Source of the DNA: Allobosea sp. BK604
GTDB lineage: Bacteria; Pseudomonadota; Alphaproteobacteria; Rhizobiales; Beijerinckiaceae
Reading direction: 5' to 3'
Assembly: GCF_004341515.1 (NCBI RefSeq)
Contig: NZ_SLZF01000003.1
Location: 62,001 to 126,000 of the forward strand
Length of the DNA stretch: 64,000 nt
Part shown: one piece after another, positions 34,725 through 43,333 of the stretch
Position numbering within the stretch: position 1 is the first letter of the stretch
How the letters are laid out: every line of letters begins with the position of its first letter
Notes under the pieces: generated by a model
Told to the model about the DNA's origin: nothing
Databases searched by the model: none
What the model saw: the letters and a program-made list of their open reading frames with translations, nothing else
Made by a program: the position numbers and the translations under genes

Positions 34725-35198
34725 TCACAGTCGCTCGCCGGGCAATTGGCTCGCCTGCTTTACCCAATCGACGAATTGAGCCTCGTCGAGCTGGCCCTCG
34801 TGGATGTCGAGATAGCGCACGTCCTTGTGCTTCGATTGCCCCGCCGGGAGAGGCTGCAGCGACGCGCCGCGGAAGAAGGTCACCTTGATGTAGTTCGTGA
34901 AGACATGAAGGCTGAGGAACCAGCCCTGCCCCTCATCCGCAACGCCGTAGAAGGGCGAGTTCCATTTGACCGCCTTGCGCACGCCGGGGATCGTGCGCGC
35001 GATCAGGGCGTCGAGCCGCCGCCCGACATCGCTTTTCCAGCCCGGCATGGCCGCAATATAGGCCTGCACGGGGGCGTCGCCATAGCCTTTCGCGATCTGA
35101 GGATTGCCGCCTGAGAGCAGCATCGGCTCGGCGCCGCCCGGCTTGGCGGCAACCACTTTCGCGGTCCCCTTCGGCTTTTTGGGCGCCTCTCCGGCCAT
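34725..35198 (-). CDS. DUF1801-family protein
   Basis: 157 aa from ATG 35198, preceded by AAGGAC; ATG 35216 is an alternative. After a Lys/Ala-rich leader, the domain reads APVQAYIAAMPGWKSDVGRRLDALIARTIPGVRKAVKWNSPFYGVADEGQGWFLSLHVFTNYIKVTFFRGASLQPLP, the DUF1801 core with its conserved KWNSPFYG motif. It is four bases downstream of the small membrane protein gene in the ArsR/SRPBCC operon. This domain is often found beside ArsR/AHSA1 pairs. Function unknown. Confidence 0.83.
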   Translation of the reverse strand: MAGEAPKKPKGTAKVVAAKPGGAEPMLLSGGNPQIAKGYGDAPVQAYIAAMPGWKSDVGRRLDALIARTIPGVRKAVKWNSPFYGVADEGQGWFLSLHVFTNYIKVTFFRGASLQPLPAGQSKHKDVRYLDIHEGQLDEAQFVDWVKQASQLPGERL

Positions 35199-35202
35199 GC
35201 GC

Positions 35203-35424
35203 TCACGTCCTTGCATCGGCGCGTCGCCTGCCCCGCCATTGCGCGGCATAAGGCAGCGCGAACATGTACAGCCCGCTGAACAGCAGCAGGAAGAGAGGCA
35301 GCAGCGGCGCGTAGACGATCCAGAGCGGCCGCTCGTTCAGCCCCAGCACGATGAAATTGGCGATGACCGTCACGGTAAAGACAATGGACAGCCAGCGATG
35401 CGCCTGTCGAATCCATGTATTCAT
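35203..35424 (-). CDS. small two-helix membrane protein
   Basis: 73 aa. Two hydrophobic segments (LSIVFTVTVIANFIVLGL and WIVYAPLLPLFLLLFSGLYMFALPYAA) flanked by basic residues; the Arg-rich end should be cytoplasmic. The start follows GGGAGATCCCC. I do not recognise a named family, but very similar small membrane proteins often accompany ArsR/SRPBCC/DUF1801 operons. It sits between the SRPBCC and DUF1801 genes. Confidence 0.7.
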   Translation of the reverse strand: MNTWIRQAHRWLSIVFTVTVIANFIVLGLNERPLWIVYAPLLPLFLLLFSGLYMFALPYAAQWRGRRRADART

Positions 35425-35481
35425 GGGGATCTCCCTATTGCCGCGCGTCGCAGCAGATTTGACGATCGATGCCGGTGGATC

Positions 35482-35913
35482 TCAGTCCGCCTGCGCCAGG
35501 ATCTGCTCCAGCTTCGTGAAGAACTGCTGCCAGCCGGCGCCAGCGCCGTGATAGGCCTGCTTCTGGTTCGGCCGGAACCCGGACTGTTCCATGCGCAGAT
35601 GCGTCCCCGTTCCGGTCGGGGTGAGCGTGAACGTCACCACGCTCCGCAGGTCAAAGGCCGCATCCTCGTGCGAGAAATTCCATGTGTAGGACAGCGACCT
35701 GTTCGGTTCGACGGCGAGGACCTCGCAATCGAGCACACCGCCCCAATCGCCGCGAAGATTGAACTGGTGCCCCACGACAGGCTTAAAATCATTCTTCATC
35801 AGCCACTCCTCGATCAGGTGCGGTTGGGTGAGCGCACGCCAGAGCTTCTCCGGCGGATGAGCGATCTCGCGCTCGACGACGACGGAGCGCGTCTCGGCCG
35901 ATGCTTCGGTCAT
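35482..35913 (-). CDS. SRPBCC (AHSA1-like) domain protein
   Basis: 143 aa. START-like fold with VVVEREIAHPPEKLWRALTQPHLIEEWLMKNDFKPVVGHQFNLRGDWGGVLDCEVLAVEPNRSLSYTWNF and the C-terminal helix segment GTHLRMEQSGFRP ... AGAGWQQFFTKLEQIL. These AHSA1-like proteins have a hydrophobic ligand cavity. The start overlaps the ArsR stop (ATGA), the standard ArsR/SRPBCC pairing, so expression is coupled to the regulator. Confidence 0.9.
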   Translation of the reverse strand: MTEASAETRSVVVEREIAHPPEKLWRALTQPHLIEEWLMKNDFKPVVGHQFNLRGDWGGVLDCEVLAVEPNRSLSYTWNFSHEDAAFDLRSVVTFTLTPTGTGTHLRMEQSGFRPNQKQAYHGAGAGWQQFFTKLEQILAQAD

Positions 35914-36233
35914 TGGTCCATCCTTTTCAGCAAATCCTCGAGATCGTCGAACCGGGTTTCCCAGTACCCGGCCATCTGGCTCGTCCAGTCGAGCAGCGGC
36001 GCCAGGGCACCGCGCTGCGCGCTGTAATGCGTCTGGCGGCCCTCATGGCGGTCGCGCACTAGCCCGGCCTGCTTGAGGGCCCCGAGATGCTTCGACACGG
36101 CCGGTTGCGAGACGCCCGCCTGAGCCGTCAGCGCCGCGACGGTCTGTTCACCGTGACGGCACAGCCGCTCGAAGATGGCCCGCCGCGTCGGGTCGGCCAG
36201 CGTCTTGAAGAGCAGATCGGGGCTGTGCTGCAT
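35910..36233 (-). CDS. ArsR-family transcriptional regulator
   Basis: 107 aa winged helix: LFKTLADPTRRAIFERLCRHGEQTVAALTAQAGVSQPAVSKHLGALKQAGLVRDRHEGRQTHYSAQRGALAPLLDW. It has no CxC metal site, so it belongs to the metal-independent ArsR group that accompanies SRPBCC proteins. It heads a five-gene operon and faces a pair of identical palindromes upstream (36242-36284), which are its likely binding sites. Confidence 0.92.
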   Translation of the reverse strand: MQHSPDLLFKTLADPTRRAIFERLCRHGEQTVAALTAQAGVSQPAVSKHLGALKQAGLVRDRHEGRQTHYSAQRGALAPLLDWTSQMAGYWETRFDDLEDLLKRMDQ

Positions 36234-36241
36234 CGGAACCC

Positions 36242-36284
36242 ATAACCCAATAGTTATTGATCAAACCAATAACCAGCGAGTTAT
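36242..36284. promoter_or_regulatory. two tandem ATAAC-N6-GTTAT operators
   Basis: Identical inverted repeats at 36242-36257 and 36269-36284, 27 bases apart centre to centre, just upstream of the ArsR start. AT-rich and symmetrical, they fit ArsR dimer sites. Confidence 0.7.
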
Positions 36285-36357
36285 GAGTAGTCAAGCGGCA
36301 GCGCCGGATGGCGCGGACTGGAACTGCGAGGCGACGCTATGCAGCCTCCGATCGCGA

Positions 36358-37224
36358 TCAGAACCCTCGAAACAGAGCCTCGAACAGCTTGTCGATGAAG
36401 GCAGCCTTGCACCGGTCGGGATCGAAAACGGCCGTCAGCGTCGCGCCCTGCGCGGTGATCTCCGGGAATGGCGCGACAAGCCGGCCCTGGTCGATGAGAT
36501 CGCGCAGCACGCTCGGCGGGCCGATGACGCAGCCCTGCCCCGATATCGCCGCCTGAGCCGCGATGTAGAAATGCGGCGCCGAGCGGATTGCCGCCGGCCG
36601 CTTGATTCCCGCAGCCTCGATCCAGCCTTCAAGCTCACCGCTCCGCGTTTCCGCAGCAAAGATGGTCTCGGCTTCGACACCGGCAAGACCAGTGGCGCGC
36701 AACGCCCCGGCGCGCTCAGGCGGGGCGAGTAACGTCAACCGCTCGACCCCGATTTCGCGGTGCCGCCAGCCTTCGGGCCGCCAGGAGGTGCGCAGAATGG
36801 CGATGTCGAACTGCGCGCTCTGCCAGTCATCTGTCGTGTGGAGCGCCGAGACGCGGATGGCGCGTCCGCCCGTCGCCGCCTGCGCATCGACCAGGCGTGG
36901 CATCAGCCAGTGAACCGAGAGCGTTGCATTGGCGGCCAGTGTGAGGACATGGCGCTCTCCCTTGCGCGATGCAGCCTCCCAGCCATTGCGGATCTGTTGC
37001 AGGCCGGCTCCGACGCTCTGCGCCAGCTCCGTTGCGAGCGCGGTCGGGCGCAGGCGGTGCCCCTTCTCGAACAGGGGAGCATCGATGGCTTCCTGCAACT
37101 GCCCGAGCTGCTTGCTGACCGCACCGGGCGTCACACACAGGTCATCCGCAGCGGCAACAATGTTGCCGGTACGGACGACCGCCTCGAGAGTCTCCAGAGC
37201 ACGCAGTGAAGGCATTCGCGACAT
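36358..37224 (-). CDS. LysR-family regulator (GcvA-like), probable regulator of phnA
   Basis: 288 aa from ATG 37224 (MSRMPSLRALETLEAVVRTGNIVAAADDLCVTPGAVSKQLGQLQEAI). The HTH with CVTPGAVSKQ and the following DAPLFEKGHRLRPT place it in the GcvA-like LysR group. It is divergent from the phosphonoacetate hydrolase gene across 102 bases. In Pseudomonas a LysR protein (PhnR) next to phnA activates it in response to phosphonoacetate; the arrangement here suggests the same job. An upstream reading from 37311 would run through the shared promoter. Confidence 0.88.
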   Translation of the reverse strand: MSRMPSLRALETLEAVVRTGNIVAAADDLCVTPGAVSKQLGQLQEAIDAPLFEKGHRLRPTALATELAQSVGAGLQQIRNGWEAASRKGERHVLTLAANATLSVHWLMPRLVDAQAATGGRAIRVSALHTTDDWQSAQFDIAILRTSWRPEGWRHREIGVERLTLLAPPERAGALRATGLAGVEAETIFAAETRSGELEGWIEAAGIKRPAAIRSAPHFYIAAQAAISGQGCVIGPPSVLRDLIDQGRLVAPFPEITAQGATLTAVFDPDRCKAAFIDKLFEALFRGF

Positions 37225-37233
37225 TGGATTTAA

Positions 37234-37251
37234 CCTGAGCTCAAATTCAGG
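37234..37251. promoter_or_regulatory. candidate LysR box in the phnA promoter region
   Basis: CCTGA-N8-TCAGG lies 10 bases upstream of the LysR start and 76 bases before phnA. This dyad in an AT-rich region is the best visible candidate for LysR binding. Confidence 0.4.
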
Positions 37252-37326
37252 CGAACATAAATCGCTTTCATGTCGGCGTAAACAAGTCGATATAGCCCTC
37301 GGTAAAAGCAAAAACCGAGAGCGAAA

Positions 37327-38595
37327 GTGCCTGATAACTCAATATATACGAACGGCCGCGGCTATTTGCTGCCGAAAATACCTATTGTTGTGATCTGCTA
37401 TGATGGATTTGATCCATCATATCTTGCAGACGCAGCCATAAGACGCATCTCGCCGCGCGTGTCCGATATGGCGGAGAACGGCTTCTACGCCAGCGCGCAC
37501 TCGGCCATGCCGAGCTTCACCAACCCGAACAACGTCTCGATCGTCTGCGGCGCTCCGCCGCGCGTCCACGGCATCTCCGGCAATTACTGGTATGATCGCG
37601 CCACCGGCAAAGAGGTCATGATGACCGATGCCGGCCCGCTCAGCGCGCCGACGATTCTCGCCGGCCTCTCCCAGGCGGGCGTGAAGGTCGCCGCCGTCAC
37701 CGCCAAGGACAAGCTGCGCAAGGCGCTGGCGGTCGGGCTGGCAGGCGAAGGCCTGCAAGGCATCGCCTTCTCGGCCGAAAAAGCGTCCGCCTGCACCGTG
37801 GCGGAACACGGCATCTCCGGCGAGGAAGCGCAGGCCGGACAGCCCGTTCCCGACCAGTACTCGCCGGAACTCTCGCTCTTCGTGCTGGACGCCGGGCTTC
37901 GCCTGCTCCGGACCGGCCGGGCGCAGGTGCTCTATCTCTCGCTCTCGGACTTCGTCCAGCACGCGCATGCGCCGGGCGCGCCGGAATCCGACGCTTTCAT
38001 CCGATCGGTCGACCGGCGGGTCGGAGCGCTGCTGGATGAAGGCGCGACGGTCGGCATCGTCGCCGATCACGGCATGACCGATCTCTCGCTCGCCGATGGC
38101 TCGCCGAACATCCTTTACCTCGGCGACCGGCTCGATGCCCGCTACGGCGCCGGCCAGACCCGGGTCATCTGCCCGATCACCGATCCGTTCGTGCGCCATC
38201 ACGGCGCGCTCGGCGGCTTCGTCCGCGTCCATATCCTCGGGGATCTCGACCATGACGAGGTCCGTGATTTCGTGAGCCGGCTTCCCGGGGTCGAGCTCGC
38301 CTTGCCGCGCGAAGAGATGTGCCGCCGCTTCGACCAGCCGATGGAGCGGGAGGGCGACGTCGCCGTCATCGCCGGCAAGGGCGTCGCGCTCGGCACTCAC
38401 AAGGGCGCCCATGCGCTCGGCGAACTCGCCGGCGCCCGGCTGCGCTCGCATGGCAGCGTGGCCGAACGCGACGTGCCCTTCCTCGTCTCGCAGCCGCTCA
38501 ACGCGACCTATCGGCGCAAGGCGGCGACCGAGCAGCTCCACAACTACGACATTTTCGATTTCGTGCTGAACGGCACGCGGTCCGAGGGGAACTGA
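37327..38595 (+). CDS. phnA: phosphonoacetate hydrolase
   Basis: 422 aa from GTG 37327. Alkaline-phosphatase-superfamily enzyme that cleaves the C-P bond of phosphonoacetate to acetate and phosphate with two zinc ions. The opening NGRGYLLPKIPIVVICYDGFDPSYL is typical of PhnA. All seven metal/catalytic positions are present: Asp26, Thr65, Asp208, His212, Asp247, His248 and His374, each offset by three from what I recall for the Sinorhizobium enzyme. The first 120 bases are AT-rich (about 45% G+C by my count) with many rare codons and hold a large palindrome. Three bases separate it from the next gene. Confidence 0.92.
   Translation: MPDNSIYTNGRGYLLPKIPIVVICYDGFDPSYLADAAIRRISPRVSDMAENGFYASAHSAMPSFTNPNNVSIVCGAPPRVHGISGNYWYDRATGKEVMMTDAGPLSAPTILAGLSQAGVKVAAVTAKDKLRKALAVGLAGEGLQGIAFSAEKASACTVAEHGISGEEAQAGQPVPDQYSPELSLFVLDAGLRLLRTGRAQVLYLSLSDFVQHAHAPGAPESDAFIRSVDRRVGALLDEGATVGIVADHGMTDLSLADGSPNILYLGDRLDARYGAGQTRVICPITDPFVRHHGALGGFVRVHILGDLDHDEVRDFVSRLPGVELALPREEMCRRFDQPMEREGDVAVIAGKGVALGTHKGAHALGELAGARLRSHGSVAERDVPFLVSQPLNATYRRKAATEQLHNYDIFDFVLNGTRSEGN
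37399..37421. repeat. 23-bp palindrome inside the 5' coding end of phnA
   Basis: Perfect 10-bp arms TATGATGGAT and ATCCATCATA flank TTG. It spans the codons for the zinc ligand Asp26 and its neighbours. It could be an internal operator or an mRNA hairpin. Nothing similar occurs elsewhere in the window. Confidence 0.7.
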
Positions 38596-38598
38596 GCG

Positions 38599-39879
38599 AT
38601 GACCGACAAACGCCGCGCCGTCGTCCTCATCCTCGATGGGCTCCGCCGGGATTTCGTCACCCCCGAGCTGATGCCGCGGCTCTCGGCTTTGCGGGAGCGC
38701 GCGACCTGGTGCGCGCAGCATGGCTCGGTCTTCCCATCCGTGACCCGCGTCGTCTCGTCGAGCGTGGCGACGGGCTGCCGGCCAGCCCGCCACGGTCTCG
38801 CCGGAAACACGATCGCGCTGGTGGATAATGGCGCGCTCGCCCTGTTCGATGCCGGCAAACCCGAATTCATTACCGAGAAGCAGCGCCTTACCGGCGAGGC
38901 CCTCGCCATGCCGACGCTGGCCGAACGGCTCGCTCCGGTCGGCGGCGTCGTCATCTTCAACAATGTCTCGCCTGGCGCGGCCTATCTGCATGACCCGCTC
39001 GGGCACGGCCATGTCTATCACCGCGCCGGCAGTTTCGGTCCGGGGCGGGAGCCGGTCGCGGCTGGACAGGCGCTCAGGATCGCCGGCGATCTCGACGGCG
39101 ATGCCGCCCTGGTCGCCCGTTTCACGAGTGAGGCGATCGAGGACGGCAAGCCGGCGCTGGCGCTCGCCTGGCTCGGCCATCCCGACACGACCCAGCATGA
39201 TTATCCGCTCGGCTCGCCGGAAAATCACGAGGCACTGCGCAGGGCCGACGCCCATGTCGGCACGGTCATCGATGCCGTCGATGCCGCCCGCGCGCGTGGC
39301 GAGGAGATCCTGCTGCTTGTCGGCTCCGATCACGGCCACCAGACCGTCTCGGGTGTGGTTGACATCGCCGCCGAGCTGATCGCGGCGGGCCTGAAGGAGG
39401 CCCCGGAGTCGACCGATGTCGTCGTCGCGCCGAACGGCACCGCGGCGCTGATCTATGTCGATCCACAATACGAGCGCCGTGTCGCGCCGCTCGCCGCCTT
39501 CCTTGCCGAGCGCTCCTGGGTGGGCAGGCTGATCACGCCCGACGAATTCTCGGCATTCGGCATTCCCGCAGGCGGAGGGCTCGCCTTCGCCGTGTCGATG
39601 GCGGCCGATGACGAGGCCGTCAACGAATACGGCGTACCGGGCCTCAGCCTCGCGGCCAAGCCGGCGGGCGGCAAGGCCGACCGGCTCGGCTGCGGTCAGC
39701 ATGGCGGGCTCGGCCGCTACGAGCAGTCGCCGGTGCTGGTGCTGGACGGCCCTGGCTTCGCGGCCGGCGCGGTGGCCGCCGAGCCGAGCTCGGCCATCGA
39801 CCTGGCCCCGACCCTTCTCGCCTTTCTCGGACATGACGCGGACGGCCTCGACGGCCGATCGCTGCAGTTTCGCCCCTGA
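38599..39879 (+). CDS. alkaline-phosphatase-superfamily phosphodiesterase/pyrophosphatase
   Basis: 426 aa. The fold and metal ligands match nucleotide pyrophosphatase/phosphodiesterase enzymes: Asp13 (ILDGLRRD), nucleophile Thr49 (FPSVTR), Asp196 and His200 (HPDTTQHD), Asp244-His245 (GSDHGHQ) and His368 (GCGQHGG). The PSVTR nucleophile loop is that of NPP-type phosphodiesterases. There is no signal peptide. Placed between phnA and the importer, it could remove an ester group from an imported phosphonate or phosphate ester before PhnA acts. That role is inference. Confidence 0.87.
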   Translation: MTDKRRAVVLILDGLRRDFVTPELMPRLSALRERATWCAQHGSVFPSVTRVVSSSVATGCRPARHGLAGNTIALVDNGALALFDAGKPEFITEKQRLTGEALAMPTLAERLAPVGGVVIFNNVSPGAAYLHDPLGHGHVYHRAGSFGPGREPVAAGQALRIAGDLDGDAALVARFTSEAIEDGKPALALAWLGHPDTTQHDYPLGSPENHEALRRADAHVGTVIDAVDAARARGEEILLLVGSDHGHQTVSGVVDIAAELIAAGLKEAPESTDVVVAPNGTAALIYVDPQYERRVAPLAAFLAERSWVGRLITPDEFSAFGIPAGGGLAFAVSMAADDEAVNEYGVPGLSLAAKPAGGKADRLGCGQHGGLGRYEQSPVLVLDGPGFAAGAVAAEPSSAIDLAPTLLAFLGHDADGLDGRSLQFRP

Positions 39880-39908
39880 CCTTCGCACCACCACTCGGAG
39901 ACGCAGCC

Positions 39909-41459
39909 ATGACCCGTTTCAGCAGTGATCACGGCCTTGACCGCCGCACTTTCCTCGCCGGCAGTGCCAGCCTCGCCGCCGCCCTTGCCGTCCTGCCCGT
40001 CGAGGCCTTCGGCCAGACCGCCCGCAAGGGCGTGCTCAAATATGCCACGCTCGGCCTCGACACCTCCGACCCGCATCGCCACACCGGCAGCATCGCGGTG
40101 CAGCAATGCTATGTCGAGACGCTGACCTCGATCGCCGCCGACGGCTCGGTCGAGCCCTTCCTGGCCGAGAGCTTCGAGATCTCGCCGGACGGTCTGAGCT
40201 ATCGCTTCAAGCTCAGGCAGAACGTCAAGTTCCACAATGGCGACGTGATGAGCGCCGCCGACGTCGCCGCCAATTTCGAGCGCGTCAAGACCAAGGTGAA
40301 GGGCGGCTGGCTCGTCTCCGCCATGAAGGGCGTCGAGAAGCTGGAGACGCCCGACGCGACCACGCTCGTCGTCACGCTGAAGGAGCCCTATTCGCCGCTT
40401 CTCAGCCTGCTGTCCGAGCTCTGGATCCTGTCGCCGAAATCCGAAGGCTGGGACGACACGATCAAGACCCCGATCGGCACCGGCCCCTTCACCTTCGGCA
40501 CCTGGCAGCCCAAGGTGAAGCTGTTCGCGCCGGCCTTTGCCGACTATTGGAAGAGCGGCGCGCCCAAGGTCGAGGCGGTCGAGTTCGATCTGCGCGACGG
40601 CGTCGACAAGAGCCTCGCCCTGCGCGCCGGGGACGTCCACATCATCAGCGCCGAGCGTGAAGCCGCCGAAGGTCTCGAGAAGGCCGGCGTCGCCACCATC
40701 TCGGGCCTCAAGGACTCGACCTGGTACTTCGTCGCCTTCAACAACCGCAAGCCGCGCAAGCCCTTCGACGACGAGCGCGTCCGCCGCGCCCTTGGCCTCG
40801 CCGTGGACAAGGCCGCCCTCATGAAGTTCGTCGGCGGCGACAAGGGCATCGTCACCAATCAGATCGTCGCGCCCGGCAATGTCTATTTCGACCAGGCCAG
40901 CCATGACGCCGACGCTTTCCGCAAGCCGGATCTCGACCAAGCCAGGAAGCTCCTGGCCGAAGCCGGCGTGAAGCCGGCCGACCACACGATCGAGTTCGTC
41001 TCCTGGCAGGAGCCCTATGCCCAGGTCGTCGTCCAGATGGTGCGCAAGCTCGGCTTCAAGGTGAACCATGTCGCGCTCGACGATATCGGCGCACAGAAGC
41101 GCCTCGGCCAGTACGATTGGGACATGAACGCGATGGCCTCCGGCCCGCGCGCCGATATCTTCCTGCGTTATGTCCGCCTGATGAGCGACGGCCCCAATCC
41201 GGTCCTCTGGGGCGGCATCCAGGACCCGGATCTCGACAAGCTGATCGACGAGGCGGTGAAGGAGCCAGACGCCGCCAAGCGCAGGGCGACCTATCTCAAC
41301 GCCTCCCAGCGCGTCATCGACAAGGGCTATTTCTACGTGCTCGGGCACGCGCCGAGCCTGATCGCCGTCCGCAAGGGCGTGAAGGGTTATGACCCCGGCT
41401 TCACCTGGGCCTGCCACTGGGCGAGCGGCGGCGTCGCCCACACCTCGATCGACGCCTGA
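39909..41459 (+). CDS. Dpp-type ABC transporter substrate-binding protein
   Basis: 516 aa SBP_bac_5 receptor. The N-terminus DRRTFLAGSASLAAALAVLPVEAFGQT looks like a Tat signal (twin Arg). The mature domain has LKYATLGLDTSDPHRHTGSIAVQQCYVETLTSI, ESFEISPDGLSYRFKLRQNVKFHNGDVMSAADVAANFER and PIGTGPFTF, all family hallmarks. Such receptors bind peptides, sugars or other medium-sized solutes. It is the first transporter gene of the phnA cluster, so the ligand is probably a phosphonate-containing compound. Confidence 0.92.
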   Translation: MTRFSSDHGLDRRTFLAGSASLAAALAVLPVEAFGQTARKGVLKYATLGLDTSDPHRHTGSIAVQQCYVETLTSIAADGSVEPFLAESFEISPDGLSYRFKLRQNVKFHNGDVMSAADVAANFERVKTKVKGGWLVSAMKGVEKLETPDATTLVVTLKEPYSPLLSLLSELWILSPKSEGWDDTIKTPIGTGPFTFGTWQPKVKLFAPAFADYWKSGAPKVEAVEFDLRDGVDKSLALRAGDVHIISAEREAAEGLEKAGVATISGLKDSTWYFVAFNNRKPRKPFDDERVRRALGLAVDKAALMKFVGGDKGIVTNQIVAPGNVYFDQASHDADAFRKPDLDQARKLLAEAGVKPADHTIEFVSWQEPYAQVVVQMVRKLGFKVNHVALDDIGAQKRLGQYDWDMNAMASGPRADIFLRYVRLMSDGPNPVLWGGIQDPDLDKLIDEAVKEPDAAKRRATYLNASQRVIDKGYFYVLGHAPSLIAVRKGVKGYDPGFTWACHWASGGVAHTSIDA

Positions 41460-41483
41460 TCTGACGGCGGGAGGGCGGCGGCC

Positions 41484-42428
41484 ATGGCGATCCCGGGTTC
41501 AGCGGAGAAAGCCGGCCTCGAGCCGGCGCCACCATCACGGCGCCGCTGGCCGCTCGGCCTCGTCCTCGCCTGCGCCGTCGTGCTGCTGGTCGTTGCAGCC
41601 GGTGCGGCGGCGCCCTGGCTGACGGCGAACTCGCCGCTCGACCAGGATCTGCTCGCCATCAACCAGGGGCCGAGCGCGGATTTCCCGCTCGGCACAGACC
41701 ATCTCGGCCGCGATGTCTTCGCGCGGTTGCTCTATGGCGCGCGCTCGACACTGGAGATTTCCGTCGCCGGCACGGCGATCGCCTTCGCCATCGGCGCCGG
41801 GCTCGGCCTCCTCGCCCTGGCTTTCGGGCGCTGGCCGGCGGCTTTTCTCTTCGCGCTCATCGATCTCGTCCGCGCGCTTCCCGGCACGCTGCTCGCGCTC
41901 CTGCTGATCGTCGGTCTCGGCAGCGGCCCCGGCCCGCTGATCCTGGCGCTCGGCATCTCCTTCGCGCCGCTCGTCGCCTATGTGACCCGCGCGACCTATC
42001 TGCGCGAGGCGGCGCGGGATTATGTCCAGGCAGCCGCGAGTTTTTCCGGGGGCAGGCTCCACATCCTGCGGCGCCACATCCTGCCCAACATTGCCGGCGC
42101 GCTGGTGACCCAGGCCGCGATCGTCCTGCCGCGCTGCATCGTCACGGAATCGGTGTTGAGCTTCCTCGGCGTCGGCTCCTCGCCGGACGAGCCGACCTGG
42201 GGCCGGATGATCGCGGATTCCAGCCGCTTCGTCGAACGTGCCCCGCACGCCATCCTGGTGCCGCTCGTGGCGCTGGTGCTGCTGACGCTCAGCCTGTCCG
42301 TGATCGGCAACCATTTGCGCCGTCACCTCGATCCAGTCCGTGGCGAAACCCGCGCTCCTGCCGGGGATGACGAGGCGGAAGCCGCAACCCAGCCGCCGCT
42401 CGCGACCGCCATGAGGGTATCGGCATGA
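41484..42428 (+). CDS. Dpp-type ABC permease (DppC class)
   Basis: 314 aa with six membrane segments. FPLGTDHLGRDVFARLLYGARSTLEISVAG is the DppC/OppC opening, and YVTRATYLREAARDYVQAAASFSGGRLHILRRHILPNIAG includes the EAA loop that docks the ATPase. The N-terminal 25 residues are Pro-rich and cytoplasmic; the C-terminus carries a short acidic tail. It overlaps the DppB-class gene by 4 bases. The C-class gene precedes the B-class gene here, the reverse of the usual dppBC order. Confidence 0.93.
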   Translation: MAIPGSAEKAGLEPAPPSRRRWPLGLVLACAVVLLVVAAGAAAPWLTANSPLDQDLLAINQGPSADFPLGTDHLGRDVFARLLYGARSTLEISVAGTAIAFAIGAGLGLLALAFGRWPAAFLFALIDLVRALPGTLLALLLIVGLGSGPGPLILALGISFAPLVAYVTRATYLREAARDYVQAAASFSGGRLHILRRHILPNIAGALVTQAAIVLPRCIVTESVLSFLGVGSSPDEPTWGRMIADSSRFVERAPHAILVPLVALVLLTLSLSVIGNHLRRHLDPVRGETRAPAGDDEAEAATQPPLATAMRVSA

Positions 42429-43333
42429 CCCGCATCCTCGCCATTCTCGCCAGCCTGCTGCGTGGCCTGCTGCAAGCCGCCTTCATCGTCATGCTGACCT
42501 TCTTCCTCTGCCGGGTGATGCCGGGCGACGTCGTCGACGTGCTCGGTCTCGAAGGTGGGCTGAGCGCCGAGCAGCAGGCCGAGATGCGCCATAGTCTCGG
42601 GCTCGACCAGCCCTTGCCGCTCCAGCTCGTGAACTGGGTCGGCCATGCGCTCGCCGGCGATTTCGGCCGCTCGATCCGTTTCGACCGCCCGGTCGGCGAG
42701 ATGCTCGGGACGGCTCTTCCCGTCACCGCCAAGCTCGCCGCGCTGAGCTTCTGCTTCGGCGTCGCGCTCGCCCTCCTGCTCGCTGTCGCCGCCACGGCGC
42801 GGCCCTCGCGCTGGCTCGATGCGGCGATCGATGTCGTCAACACCTGGTCGATCGCGGTTCCGACCTTCTGCGCCGGCGTCGCGGCGATCCTCGTCTTCTC
42901 GATCTGGCTGGGCTGGCTCCCGGTCATCGGCGGGCTGCTCGTCCCGGTGCTGGTGATCGGGCTCGACAATGCCGGCCAGATCGTCAAGTCGCTGCGTGAG
43001 GAACTGCGCGAGGCGGTGATGCTGCCGCATGTGCGCACCGCGCGCGCCAAGGGGCTCTCGCCCTGGCGCATCGCCTTCGCCCATGTCCTGCCGGCCGCGA
43101 TGCCGGTCGTGCTCGCTCTGTCGGGCCTCGTGCTCGGCGGACTCGTAGCCGGCTCGCTGACGATGGAGGTCCTGTTCGGGCTGCCCGGGCTCGGCAGCCT
43201 GACGCTCAACGCCATCCATGGCCGCGACTATCCGATCATCCTCGCCGCCGTGACGCTGATCGCGCTCGCGCTCGTCGCGATCAACACGGTCGTCGACATG
43301 CTTCACCGCCTGATCGATCCGAGGCTCTCCTGA
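42425..43333 (+). CDS. Dpp-type ABC permease (DppB class)
   Basis: 302 aa, six membrane segments. AAFIVMLTFFLCRVMPGDVVDVLG and RHSLGLDQPLPLQLVNWVGHALAGDFGRSIRFDRPV are the DppB opening, and RTARAKGLSPWRIAFAHVLPAAMPVVLAL holds the EAA loop. It overlaps the genes on both sides (ATGA with the C-class permease, TGATG with the ATPase), so the stoichiometry is translationally coupled. Confidence 0.93.
   Translation: MTRILAILASLLRGLLQAAFIVMLTFFLCRVMPGDVVDVLGLEGGLSAEQQAEMRHSLGLDQPLPLQLVNWVGHALAGDFGRSIRFDRPVGEMLGTALPVTAKLAALSFCFGVALALLLAVAATARPSRWLDAAIDVVNTWSIAVPTFCAGVAAILVFSIWLGWLPVIGGLLVPVLVIGLDNAGQIVKSLREELREAVMLPHVRTARAKGLSPWRIAFAHVLPAAMPVVLALSGLVLGGLVAGSLTMEVLFGLPGLGSLTLNAIHGRDYPIILAAVTLIALALVAINTVVDMLHRLIDPRLS

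Noticed and set aside
37417..39894. Very long open frame on the minus strand opposite phnA and the phosphodiesterase gene
   Set aside because: It is antisense to two genes with full catalytic motifs, has no recognisable domain and reflects the codon bias of GC-rich DNA.
39717..41441. Long antisense frame opposite the phnA-linked receptor
   Set aside because: Mirror of a clear SBP_bac_5 gene; composition artefact.
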